Source: Phytophthora colocasiae (taxonomy: Eukaryota > Oomycota > Peronosporomycetes > Peronosporales > Peronosporaceae). Taken from it: a stretch of 64,000 nt of DNA. The number at the start of each line of letters is the position of its first letter. The first letter of the stretch is position 1. The notes beneath the pieces are model-generated. The model had not been told where the DNA came from and ran no database searches. It saw only the letters and a list, made by a program, of their open reading frames with translations. The translations under genes were made by a program, and so were the position numbers. The stretch is taken from NCBI GenBank assembly GCA_018806915.1, contig JAGKQI010000011.1, positions 62,001 to 126,000 on the forward strand, given 5' to 3'. Of this stretch, positions 45,943 to 57,176 are shown in pieces.

Positions 45943-46192
45943 CTTGAGATCGTTGCAGGTTAGTCCAAAGAGTTGTCCACCTATCTAGTTAATCAAATTT
46001 CTTCTACGTATTTTTTGGATGTTGGGCTCGACCGTCAAACTATAAAGCAATAGATAGTATTATCTTCTCTTATGATTTCTTATTCCTGATTGGTGCCACC
46101 AACTATCTTTTAGATCTCAAGCTATGAGTTCTGCGATATGGTTAGATAGGAACTTGTCGAAGCGTAGTTGCTACACTGGATGGATAGTGAGT

Positions 46193-47077
46193 TCACGCTG
46201 GATTCTTACGCTTGGCTAAGTACTTCGAGATAGATCTTCCTCACGGTGCCATTCAACATGAGCAGTCAATGCACCAGGCGATCGGAATCGCTTGTTGCAT
46301 CTTTGGATAGGGACACACCAGATCAACTTCATCTTCCGACGACGAAGCCGAATCCTGGTTCAAGACTATTTCCAACACAGGTGCGCGCATCCTGAAACCA
46401 GGAAGAACGTCGCCACCGTCAAGATCTCTCCACGCAGTGTTGTCATAGCATTGTACGTCTCCATTGTTGTCGAGATAGTACTCATACATCCGCTGAAAGT
46501 CTGGGCGTGGGTCGATCAGCCAACCCAACTGGACGCCGTGCTGGAAATATTCGTTTCGCATCTTTCGATCAAGAGCGCTGCGTTGAGAGCCTCGACCAGA
46601 GAGCTTATCAATCTCAACAACAAAGGTGGGAACAAAGGGATCGCCACGATACGTCCATATCTGTTCACGAGTCAAATTCCTGTCATCATGTCGCGGTGTG
46701 TATGCCACGTCGGGCATCCTCACTTCGGGCTTTCCGGACGCTGCTCCAGAATGAACGCCCCTTGCGAGGTTGTCACTCCGCCTCCTTTTCTAGACCACTT
46801 TGACCACTGACCAAGGAGCTCTGTAATCTTGGCCGCCACCTTCTCGTTGCCATATACGACCATTCGAAAGGGGATGAAGCGACCTTCGTCGATGAAGAAC
46901 GCCAGCTGCTCGCCAAAAACGGGGTTCACCAGTGGACCTAGCTTCTTCACGTGATGATTCAACTGGTTCAGCTTCTACTCCAGGATAGTCCTTGACGTAA
47001 CACAAAGTCGTCTTCGTTTCCAAGTCGCGTACGAGTCGCGTAAGGACATCTTCGCGAGGTTTTTGCTTGTCCGCCAT
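46193..47077 (-). CDS. Uma2-type nuclease/C2H2 protein, copy U3
   Basis: The start is ATG 47077 and the stop, after KRKNPA, is at 46193. The core is open from MPDVAYTP through GVQLGWLIDP, so D, E and K of the predicted active site lie in one frame here. That frame is lost in U1. One-base lesions near 46974 (extra T in cagcttctact), 46736 (one G lost) and 46303 (extra T in the zinc finger) break the ends. Together with U1, every segment is covered by at least one intact copy. Confidence 0.75.
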
Positions 47078-47393
47078 CGCTGCTCTTTCTCACTGAGTGC
47101 TTTTCGACCGAGAAATTACACGATGTGGTCCACACTTTTAAGGTCGGTCCTAGATTAGGCATAGTGTCACCTACGGTACTACCCTGAGCGGGTGTCAGCT
47201 GTACTTAAAGATGTGTGTCGGACAGGGCAGGCATTAGATGTTGTCATCCGCGCAAGTGGTGTGTGGCCAATTTTTCAGCACAGTGAGCGACATTAATGTG
47301 TATCCACATTAATTATGTCGCTCAATGTATTCCTTGTGCCTGAGAGTAGTAAGCCAATCCGATATTTTTTTGAAATCTTCCCAACTTTCGGAT

Positions 47394-50218
47394 TCACTCC
47401 AGCGACTCAATGTCATCGTCCTCTACTGGTGCATACTTGGTTGACGAATCTGCTACAATATGGCAGAAATGTGTGAATTACGAAAGATAACCAACAACGA
47501 CAAAGAGTAGGGATTGCGTCGTACCTGAGCTACGGTTGCGAAGTACCTGTACTGGAGGTGCTGGTTTATTGTCGTCTTCAAATTTCAATGGATTTTGAGA
47601 CTTCCACTTTCCATTCGTCTCGTGCATGCTGAAGTTGACGGCTTCTGTTGTGTGGATACTAGGTACTAGTTCCTCCATAGGTTTCCCTGTTGCAGCGTCC
47701 ACACTGCGAAGTCTCGAGGCAAAATTTGGTGCAACAACGTGAGTGTGGGTGACGATATCCTGTTGTTCTGGCTCCAATTTCGTCACCAAAGTCTCAAGTT
47801 GCTGTCATTGTTAGCTGCGTTTGCCTTGGCAATGGCTTTCCAAGACGCCGATTACTGAGCCAAACACCCCTTTCAAGCCCTCTCCTAGGTTATCATGGCT
47901 ATTATCTGGTGAATCGGTCGGTACTTGGCGGAAACTCGCATTCCAGTCAAGTGGGTCATTTGCACATTACGATCTGTAGTAGAGGCGAGAAAGCAGCGTA
48001 GCAGTCTTTACCTTCTCTTAACGCGTCCAACATCTTAAACACCTGCTTGGGTAGATCACTCAGCTTGATATCCAGGAAGTGAAGGGGTTCGTCTTCCTTT
48101 TCTTCTTCAATATCATTTAAAGAAGTAACTGGTGTTTCAATTGGAGTTTCCGTTGTCTTTAATCGGTTGGAAACCAGTGCTCGAATTGACATAAGAGCAG
48201 CAGCACTAGCAGAATGAACATTGACCGACTGCTTATGGATTTTTCGTAAATCCTCCACTACTTCCAGCAATGCATCCCCCCAATAGTTCTCCATCTCCAA
48301 TTTCGAACAAGCCACCAGCTTTTTCTTACGGAGATGGTCGTACGCAGCTTCACAGATCCGAAGTGCCAAGTTACTGAAAGGGTGACTATGTAGTACTTCA
48401 ACCAAAGCTTCGGAACTTAAAGCCAAAAGATCACAAGCTCGAACACTTCGGACAGTGTACGTACTGATCGCACTACCTAATAACCCCTTCTCTCCGAAGA
48501 AATCCCCACGTCGAAGTCCAATTGGTCGAGTGAGAGCAAGAAGAGAGCGACTGTGTAGTTGAAGATGTCCTCGAAGCACGAAATACATGGCACGGGCGAT
48601 ACTCCCCTCCACTACGATACATTCATCGGATGGGTACCCTTCGAAGTGCAGATGTTCCACTAACGAATATCTAAACCGTTCCAGTTCATCTAAACCTTCC
48701 CAACACGTGGGTTCAATGACGTTTTTGATAAACCAGTCTACAGGTTCTTTCGACACGTGCATGACACAAGCAGTTCGGATAGGTTTCGGCATTTCACCCA
48801 AAATCTCTTCGTAATTAACCCCTGCATGGGACGACCATAACGAAGTCATAAAGGCATGTGCTCGAGCTTTGAGCTTCTCACTAACACGTAATCGAGCCAA
48901 ATAAATCTCAATCGCGATGTGGTTCTTACGGAAATCCACCTCCAAACCAATGTACGAGATGAAAAGACTGGCTAATTCACCCAAGACGAACGACATGGTA
49001 ATAAGACCCACGAACGAGACGGCGATGTGAAATGCATAGAGAGAAGCTGTTTCCGGTGCTAAATTCTCGCTTTCTTTGACAAATGTTGTAGTTGCAAAGA
49101 AGAGACCACGTAAGAACCGAAGTGTAAGTTGAGAAGGAGAAGGGTCTTCTGGATTCGAGATCACCAGCTCTTGAGACGGAAGCCAAGCGTCCCATTCCTC
49201 ACCAAAACCCACTTCATTCGCCACCGCTAAGTAGGCACAAGCAGCCCAGTAGATTAACAGCAAGTAGAGTAAAACAAATGTACCAGAAGCGGGTGATTTT
49301 CTGTACGTGACGCTGCGTCGATTGAGCTCATCCAAGTAACTCACAACGTTGAAGATTTTTAGACAGCGCAGTAATCGGAACCAAGGGCTACAGGGGAAAT
49401 CGGATAGAAACCGGTAGAACGGGATAGCAGCGATGATGTCCCACAACATTCTCTCCTTCTTGTAGGTAGAACGTAAATCTTGTTCGTAAAGTTCCATAGA
49501 AGCGGGGGATTCCTGAACGTGCCAACTGGAACCAGACGTCGATGATAAACACCAACTCGCACATTAACCCAAAGGATTTAACCGCTACCGCCATTGGGGT
49601 AGTGCGGTCGAGATCGTCCATTGCAAGTTGATACGGAGCCAACACAGAGACGTAAAGGATACAAACAACCATGAACCTCAACCAGGCCAAGTGGAAAGCG
49701 CTCTGGACCTCTGTTCCTCTATCAGACAATGCAGTGGTGTGAGAATGAACCAGTTAACCCATTTGAACACTATTTTCCCAAATTCGTCGTGTGGCCATCT
49801 CCATGCCTCAATCTCACATGATGCAGCTCCTCCTTGATCCGTTCAGCCCGTTGATTGTGAATATCCGCTCTGGAAAGCATTAACCCTGTTGCAGCATCCG
49901 TTCCTCGTTGTTGCTCCTCACGGATAATTGCACTAATCGCGTCTGCTCTCGATGGATATTTACGATCCGCATGACCTTCTCTTTCCACTCAAGGATAGCG
50001 ATCAAACACCAGCTCCAAAGATTCGCGAGATAATTTGTACAGAATACAGGAGGTTTGTGCTTGGATGTGAGCATTGCGTTTGCCATTGGTAAATAACCCA
50101 TTCTCTCCGAAATAACTCCCAGCCGAGATCTCGTTCACTTTCCGGAGCTGTTCGACCACACTATTTCTTTGGATAGAGGGTCCACTGGAGGATTTACGAA
50201 CCCCCAAACGCCACAATT
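47394..50218 (-). CDS. CNG/HCN-type channel, 5'-truncated, copy U3
   Basis: The longest open stretch (47956-49497) covers the channel core, C-linker, second nucleotide-binding domain and part of the tail in one frame. Small lesions flank it near 47795, 47838, 47964, 49272, 49300, 49527, 49717 and 49990. The pore again lacks a GYG-type filter, here followed by FVKESENLAP. The last intron and the acidic C-terminus are present. Confidence 0.85.
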
Positions 50219-50318
50219 CCTGCGGTTCACGTTAGTTGATTCCGTTATCTGACGTAGTTCGCAAACAAGGTCTGGCGTAGTTCGCAAACAGGGCCTCGGT
50301 GCTGAACTCCTATATTTC

Positions 50319-51415
50319 TCAGTCGTATCGCGAGTTGCCGCTGTTGGATCCTGGTCGTCGTGTGATGCCCAGTGACGTGAGAATGAGATCCGTAGCAGCA
50401 GCTTGACTAGCTAGGAGCCGTTTGACCTCTTCCAGTTCCTTGGCTGCAGACTGCTCCACAGCTACAAGTCGCTCCTCGAAAGCTTGGGTCGCAGCTGCGA
50501 ATCGCTCAGCCACTCTTACAGCCTCTTTGTTGTGCCTGCTCTCGAAGCGCAAGTTCTCGACGCTGTGCATCGATGATTGAGACCAGCGTTGCTCGCTCAC
50601 TGTATCGTTGTCAGTTGATTACGTCGGTAAAAGCATCAAGAAGAGTTCAACGTACCTTTCCCAAGCCTCCTCTTCCTTTGACGTGAACGTCAAGCCGCAT
50701 GCGTGCATCGAGGAGACTTACTTGACCTTGAAGTCTGTGCTTTGCCTTAGACTTTCCTGGTTTCTTTAATTTAACTTGTTCCACTGCAGGAATCTGTCGA
50801 GTAGGCGATTCGATCGTGCTTGCCGTGGTTTCTGCAGATATTTTCACAGTCAGCAAGGGTTTACAGATCCAACCACTTTGTCTCACCCAATTCGTCGTAC
50901 TAAGTGTAAAAGGCTCGACCGTCGTGACCTTGTTGTAGTCCTTGGTCAGTTGCACCCTGCCAATCTGCATCACAACCGTATTAAAAGCTGTAGCCACCCA
51001 AGCCTTAACTTCCGAATTGCAGTCAGTCGCTCGTACTTCTGCTGCGCTTCAACTACATGTTCCTGAGCACGTTCTTGTCGTGCCAGGTGCATCTGGATGG
51101 AGCTTTCTTTGCGACTCAGTTGGGTGCAGCAGAGCCGCCTCCGCCTCAGAAGCAGTGGCCATAGTAAAGCGATTTCCATGTGCTTCTTCCTCTTCAGCAG
51201 CGAACTCCTCTGCTCGCAACGACCTTGAATTCGTCTATAGAAATTCCATTTAGCCGAACCTTCAGTAAAAAAAAATCCGGTTAAAAGATGCATCACCTTG
51301 GTGAAAACGTGCACTCGTTATCCTGCTGCAGTCGCAGCTCCTGTGATTTACTCGCCAGCTTGCGCTGTCCGTGCAGCTTCCAGGCCAACTGCTTGTCGTA
51401 GATGGCGCTGTCCAT
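50319..51415 (-). CDS. Coiled-coil ECTF protein, copy U4
   Basis: Start 51415, stop 50319. One G fewer near 50957 puts the residues MQIGRVQLTKDYNKV in a single frame, and a lost base at 50820 keeps AETTASTIESP open. The central region is therefore readable here where it is broken elsewhere. An extra T near 50526 and one base lost near 51300 break the flanks. Confidence 0.5.
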
Positions 51416-51864
51416 TTGTGGTCTTGGTACAGTGTACCAAGAAAATAAAGGACTCAAATTGAGACTGGAGGAACCTCTTTGACTTGATACTATAGGGATG
51501 CATCAAACCTAAGGTCAAAGAGTATCAAGGTTCAGGTAAACGCCAGATCCGCCAGCCACAGCGCGGTCAATACTGCGAAATGAGCGGCGAAACTTGGCAT
51601 ACAGGTAGAAGGCATCTTCGTGAACATACCTGCACAGCGTTCCACAGCGTCTTAGCGGAGAAGCAGTTGTAGCAGGCGCACCACTGCAATATAAGTGCAA
51701 GGAACCGGGTACGATGCTTATTTCTTGAGAAGGTTTCCGTGAGTCGTTCAGCGCCAATCAGCGCCAAGCGGAATCTTACGCGTCTGATTGGCTGAAAATC
51801 ACGGCGAAAAAAGTCGTTAGCCTGTGTAATGCAGAGTCGCTTTCATATGTCGTTAAACTGTGTA

Positions 51865-53311
51865 ATGCCGATTCGCTTGCCTCCGCTCGTGCCGCCGCCG
51901 CCACTGCGAGCGCCTGTAGCACGCACTACCGTTGCAGATTCCTCACCGGCATCACCGCCTTCTTCACCCAGTACGATGACGACTGCTGCGGACCAGAGAC
52001 GCCGACAGACGTCTGCAAAGCAGCGAGTAACGTTGGACGACGTAGAGCGCCACATTATGCAGATTTCACCGCACTTACCGTCAGATACCAGCGCCGCATG
52101 GCCAAGGCGGAGCTCAAGCGTCTCAAGCACTGCGAGATCGTGCGCCAGTCGCGCGTACGCAAGAAGGTGAGGACATGGATGCTATACTGTCATTGACATG
52201 ATAACTTTTTGTAAACCTATATATGACTGGTTAAACAGAACGAGCGTAAAGGACTACGCCAGGTAAATGACGAGCTGGAAACAGAGCTGAACAATATGCT
52301 GACGACCTACAGACGCCAACACGACTGGATGCAGTTCGACGAACGCAGTCTACGCGATGTTCTGTTCAAAAAGTTTGTGCATTCGATCTACGAGGTGCGC
52401 GGACTCCGCAGAGAAAGCTCAGAGCTCAAAGACCAGATCCCTCATCTACGACGCACACTGGGAGAGCAGATGCACAACGGCTTCAGGAAGACTTATACAA
52501 TCTCCCCTGAGACAACACTTGGCTCGAGAACGTGTCCGACATCGGCACAGTCCACTTCCAGGAACTCTTTCGGTGGAAAGAAAGCCAGAGATATCATGAG
52601 ATCGATTCTTGCACTGGCAAGCAACATCATCTTTCGCTGAAACGATGCAGAAGGTGGAGGCTGGGGAGTGAGGAGAAGACGAATGGGTTGGACGCAGCGC
52701 ACCAACGGATCACACAAGGACCCCGGAAGAGTGCAGTTCAACTTTACAAAGAGTGATTAAGAGACCCATTGGGACGGAGTGATGCTGGTGCACAAAGGAG
52801 CTGGGAAATGTACTGCGACTTTACGGACTGTATCACGGCATCCTATTCGTCCGTGCCAGAAGCTCGAGATTACTACAGAAAATCAGCCATGACAACTACG
52901 CTGTTGATCCGCCGAGACCTACAGGAAGGGAGCTCAGCACCAACATTCCGCACAGTCTTCCTGCTGTTCCGGATACGACTGCCGCGAATGGATAACACTC
53001 ATATCTGTTTCAGAATCGCATAACCCCGCGGTGTGCACGTCGAGGACGACGACGACCCGGATATGTGCAGTGGATGGAAATGTTTTACTGGCTTATGATC
53101 TACGGACCCACCCCAAGAGGATGCAGAACAGGGAGTTGTTGGGCCTCAAAGACTCCTCCCGTGCGAGGTTGTGATGTCACATTTGGGGGCAATCTCCTCA
53201 ACGGCCGAAGCAGAAAGCACGCCACGATTTGGAAGTACCAGGATCGCGATGGCTCTACTCCTGCTGGGAGAGAGTAACACTGCTGCGCCATTGTTCGCGC
53301 TGTATGGATAG
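51865..53311 (+). pseudogene. bZIP/START-like regulator, copy U4 (shattered by small insertions)
   Basis: Exon 1 is recognisable up to the GTGAGG donor, with one base lost near 52091. The second exon is open to about 52440, then is interrupted by an insertion every 10-30 bases to the stop at 53311. The order of motifs is unchanged, so this is the same gene with many errors, not a rearrangement. Confidence 0.75.
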
Positions 53312-53615
53312 GGGTGCTAATTTCTCTAATATTTGAATATCCAAAAACTGCTTTATAGACGAACTTTAGTAGTAGGTAGCCATTATTGCGCCATGTTGGA
53401 GCTACGATTGTATTGCCTATCAAAAAAAGTCCCCACTGCTATTTTTTTGTATAATATTTTAGTTGGACTCCACTCTACAAGAGAAACTCTTAAGCGCTAT
53501 GGACGATCAGAGATACCTTTCGATGCCATATGATTAAGCAGAGATGAGTGCAAGTAAGAAGATCTCAATTAGCAAAAAGGATTGCAACGCTTGGACACGA
53601 TCATATGGAAGATAT

Positions 53616-54562
53616 TTATTGCAGCATCGTGTAAAATTTTTCTCCGACGATTTCTTTTAATCACTTCAAAAGTCGACGCGTATGGTATCCGGTGGAGTGG
53701 AGAGAGTACACTCTTGCTGTCGGACCCTCTCGTCTTCACTCTGATCAAGAACTTCCACTCGAGAAAATTAGTCACAATGCCATACACCACAGATAAGTTC
53801 TTCGACATCAACAGCAACAACTTCCAGCCCCAGTCACATTCTTGGTGAACCAGTCCGCTTGCAGCATATCTCTTCACGCTTTGCTTGGACAGAGTGAAAT
53901 TCTCTTGGTGCCACGCTGGAGCACGAACTCGAATCGACCTTTTCCAGGAGCACGTTCTTCCCAACGACGTCTTCTTTGACTAATATGCGGACATTCTTGG
54001 TAGACGACTAACAGTTTCAAGGATCAGCGATAAAAAGCAATCTCTTGGCTTCTTTCCCATCCCAGAGTTAAGTCCATGAGAGTTCCCGCATAAGTCAACA
54101 ATACGAGCGAGGAGTAAGCTCGATCTTCAGCATCAGGAATATCGCTGGGCGGCTGGAAGGTCGTAAGAATCGTCGAAGTTGTAAATAGGTTTGATATCTT
54201 TGGCTCAACAAGGGGGACTTCGAATAGTCACGCAGTCTTGTCACTGACATCGTGTTTTTTCCGCTTTTTGTGTGTTTTCTTCGCGTTTGTCTTCTGGTTC
54301 ACCTCTTGACCTTCTTCCTGGACGAATCATTGCATTGATTGCAGCCCATCGCTTGAGACGTTCAGGTGACGGTATATTGTAGTTGGTGGCAAGGTGCCAC
54401 GCCGAGAGCCATGGCTGGGGAGCGGTCGTTTTCTTGCTTCGGAACTAGCCACCAATTGTTAACGTGGATAACGCTTCTTTCGTCGGAGCACCTCCAAACA
54501 CGTCGCCAATCTCTTCCGGCTGGGTCGATTTCTCCGTCCAGTAGCCCCTTTACGTGATCAGG
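53616..54562 (-). pseudogene. CRN body with nuclease-type domain, copy U4 (shattered)
   Basis: The segment is collinear with 6903-7794 but about 55 bp longer because of scattered insertions. [17 protein letters not shown] is still readable next to the head joint, and VYGIVTNFLEWKFL near the 3' end. No long frame survives. Confidence 0.7.
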
Positions 54563-54760
54563 AAGCTTTTCAGTGCGATCGTTGGTGCGGCGGGCAGCGC
54601 GTTCTCGGTGAGGGTAGATGAAGAGCGACACGGTGGGCGACGGAAGAAGGTAATCAAGGTGGAAAAATGCAAGAACTATTACCGTGTGGCGCCAAAGACC
54701 TGCAGCTCTTCCTGAACGATGCTGGTGTGAGGGGAGAAATTTACGAGCGTATTTAAGGTG
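54554..54760 (+). pseudogene. Crinkler LFLAK head fragment, copy U4
   Basis: [20 protein letters not shown] is readable, then insertions break the frame. ctcttcctgaac resembles U1/U3 (no LAAR codons) but keeps the T found in U2. AAGCTT at 54563-54568 marks the joint with the CRN body. Confidence 0.7.
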
Positions 54761-55317
54761 TACATGTTTGTTTGAAAGAACCAGATTACTTAATGTCTAT
54801 TCCCAATGGTCTGCTCAATCTCCAAATTTTGGAATAGGGGATCAGTTGATGTGGAAGGAGCAGCACGACTGGTAGAATCATCTTTTGTCACCCTGGGATC
54901 CTCAGAGTTTGACGCGAATCCAGGCGTATGCGTATGACCAGCCAAACCGCTAGCAAGGTGAACTCACGGCGATCGAGTATGGCGAGATGGATGTTAAGAG
55001 TACTTTGATGGTTTTTATTCTTGATTAGCCATTGGTGATCGGGGTTCTTTTAAATACCGCCATGTAAGATTTTCTTTCGAAGATTAGAAACAATGAAGTC
55101 GCTGTCTGATCGGACTAGCGGGTTTCCAGACCAAGAAGATACTGACGTGATAGAGGACTCGATAGTTCCTGACTGAACGAGGATGTCCACATTCTATCCA
55201 TTCTCACGTCGACATTCCGTCGAAGATATCCCGAGCAACTAAAATGTCTTCTTCGCTCACTTGTACGTTGCTTGAGTTGGCGTTTTTTCTTTGAGGTGAC
55301 TGATGTGCCATGACAGG

Positions 55318-55625
55318 ACAGGAGTCTGTCCGTCACTCAAAGTTAACAGTACAAAGTTTTTTTACTTCTCCGTAATTTACCATCTAGACCTTCTTTCTGA
55401 CTCACGTATTTATCCAGTCGTCGTACAGGGGATGTTTATTTACCAGCATGCGGATGAGCTTTAACTGTGACCAGGAAAACTTATCACGCTACTGATTCAG
55501 CAACAGTTAGGTCTCTTGATTTGCCAGATTGATCTCCATTCGGAACAAATGCCCCAAATTTGGGTTGCCCATCCAGTCAAGGGGTGAGAACAGCTTTCTA
55601 TCTAAGAAGCTATTGGAATTTAGCT
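55318..55625 (+). pseudogene. Unrecognised small ORF, copy U4 (shattered)
   Basis: The conserved C-terminal block is visible only in pieces, for example around 55434-55460 and 55535-55575. Insertions interrupt it throughout. It has the same position and orientation as in U1-U3. Confidence 0.4.
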
Positions 55626-55917
55626 TTTGAGATCGTTGCAAGGTGTAGTCCAGCAAAGAGTTGTCCACCTACTTCCTAGTTAATCAAAATTTCTTCTACG
55701 TATTTTTGGATCAGTTGGGCCTGACCCGTCAAACTATAAAAGCAATAGATAGTATTATCTTCCTCTTATGATTTCTTATTCCTGATTGAGCAAAGCACAC
55801 CAACTATCTTTTAGATCTCAAGCTTATGAGAGTTCTGCGATATGGTTAGATAGGAATCTTATTTGTCGGAAGGCGTAGTTGCCGCTTACACTGGATGGAT
55901 AGTGAGTTCACGCTGGA

Positions 55918-56845
55918 TTCTTTACGCTTGGCGCTAAGTACTTCGAGATAGATCTCTCCTCACGGTGCCATTCAACATGAGCAGCTTCAATGCACCAGGC
56001 GATCAGGAATCGCTTGTTGCATCTTGGATAAGGGACACACCAGATCAACTTCATCTTCCGACGACGAAGCCGAATCCTGGTTCAAGACCATTTCCAACAC
56101 AGGTGCGCGCATCCTGGAAACCAGGAAGAACGTCGCCACCGTCAAAGATCTCCACGCAGTGTTGTCGCCAACTTTTTAGCATTGTACGTCTCCATTGTTG
56201 TCGAGATAGTACTCATACATCCGCTGAAAGTCTGGGCGTGGGTCGATCAGCCATAGCCAACTGGACGCCGTGCTGGAAAATATTCGTTTCGCATCTTTCG
56301 ATCAAGAGCGCTGCGTTGAGAGCCTCGACCAGAGAGCTTATCAATCTCAACAACAAAGGTGGGAACAAAGGGATCGCCACGACCACGTCCATATCTGTTC
56401 ACGAGTCAAATTCACTGTCATCATGTGTCGCGGTATTGGCGTTATGCCACGTCAGGCATCCCTCACTTCGGGCTTTTCCGGGACGCTGCTCCAGAATGAA
56501 CGCCCCTTGCGAGGTTGTCACTCCGCCTCCTTTTCTAGACCACTTTGACCACTGACCAAGGAGCTCTGTAATCTTGGCCCGCCACCCCTTCTCGTTGCCA
56601 TATACGACCATTCGAAAGGGGGATGAAGCGACCTTCGTCGATGAAGAACGCCAGCGCTGCTCGCCAAAAACGGGGTTCACCAGTGGACCTAGCTTCTTCA
56701 CGTGATGATTCAACTGTGGTTCAGCTCTACTCCAGGATTAGTCGCCCGACGTAACACAAAGTCGTCTTCGTTTCCAAGTCGCGTACACGCAGAGTCGCGT
56801 AAAGTGACCATCTTCTGCCCGAGGTTTCTTGCCTTTGTCCGCCAT
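55918..56845 (-). pseudogene. Uma2-type nuclease/C2H2 protein, copy U4 (shattered)
   Basis: It is collinear with 46193-47077, with the start ATG complement at 56843-56845. The segment encoding the region around GPLVNPVFGEQ is readable, but insertions interrupt both the nuclease core and the zinc finger. It is about 40 bp longer than U3's copy. Confidence 0.7.
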
Positions 56846-57176
56846 CGCTGCTCTTTCCTCACTGAGTGCTTTTCGACCGAGAAATTACATCGATGTGGTC
56901 CACGCACTTTTAAGGTCGGTCCTAGATTAGGCATAGTGTCACCTACGGTACTACCCGAGCGGGTGTCAGCTGTACTTAAAGATGAAGTAATGTTGTCGGA
57001 CAGGAACCAGGCATTAGATGTTGTCATCCGCGCAAGTGGTGTGCTGTAATAATTTTCTGCACAGTGAGCGACATTAATGTGTATCCACATTAGAATTATA
57101 TTGTCGCTCAATGTATTCCTTGTGCCTGAGTAGTAAGCCAATCCGATATTTTTTGAAATCTTCCCAACTTTCGGAT

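Larger units (their letters stand above)
40679..50218. repeat. Tandem unit U3 (complete, 9,540 bp)
   Basis: It begins directly after 124 bp of unique sequence following bZIP2, at tcctgcggttcacg. This shows the outer edge of the array. It is the closest match to U1, including the 4.7-5.2-kb spacer, the loss of the LAAR codons in the CRN head, and the 3' third. Confidence 0.95.
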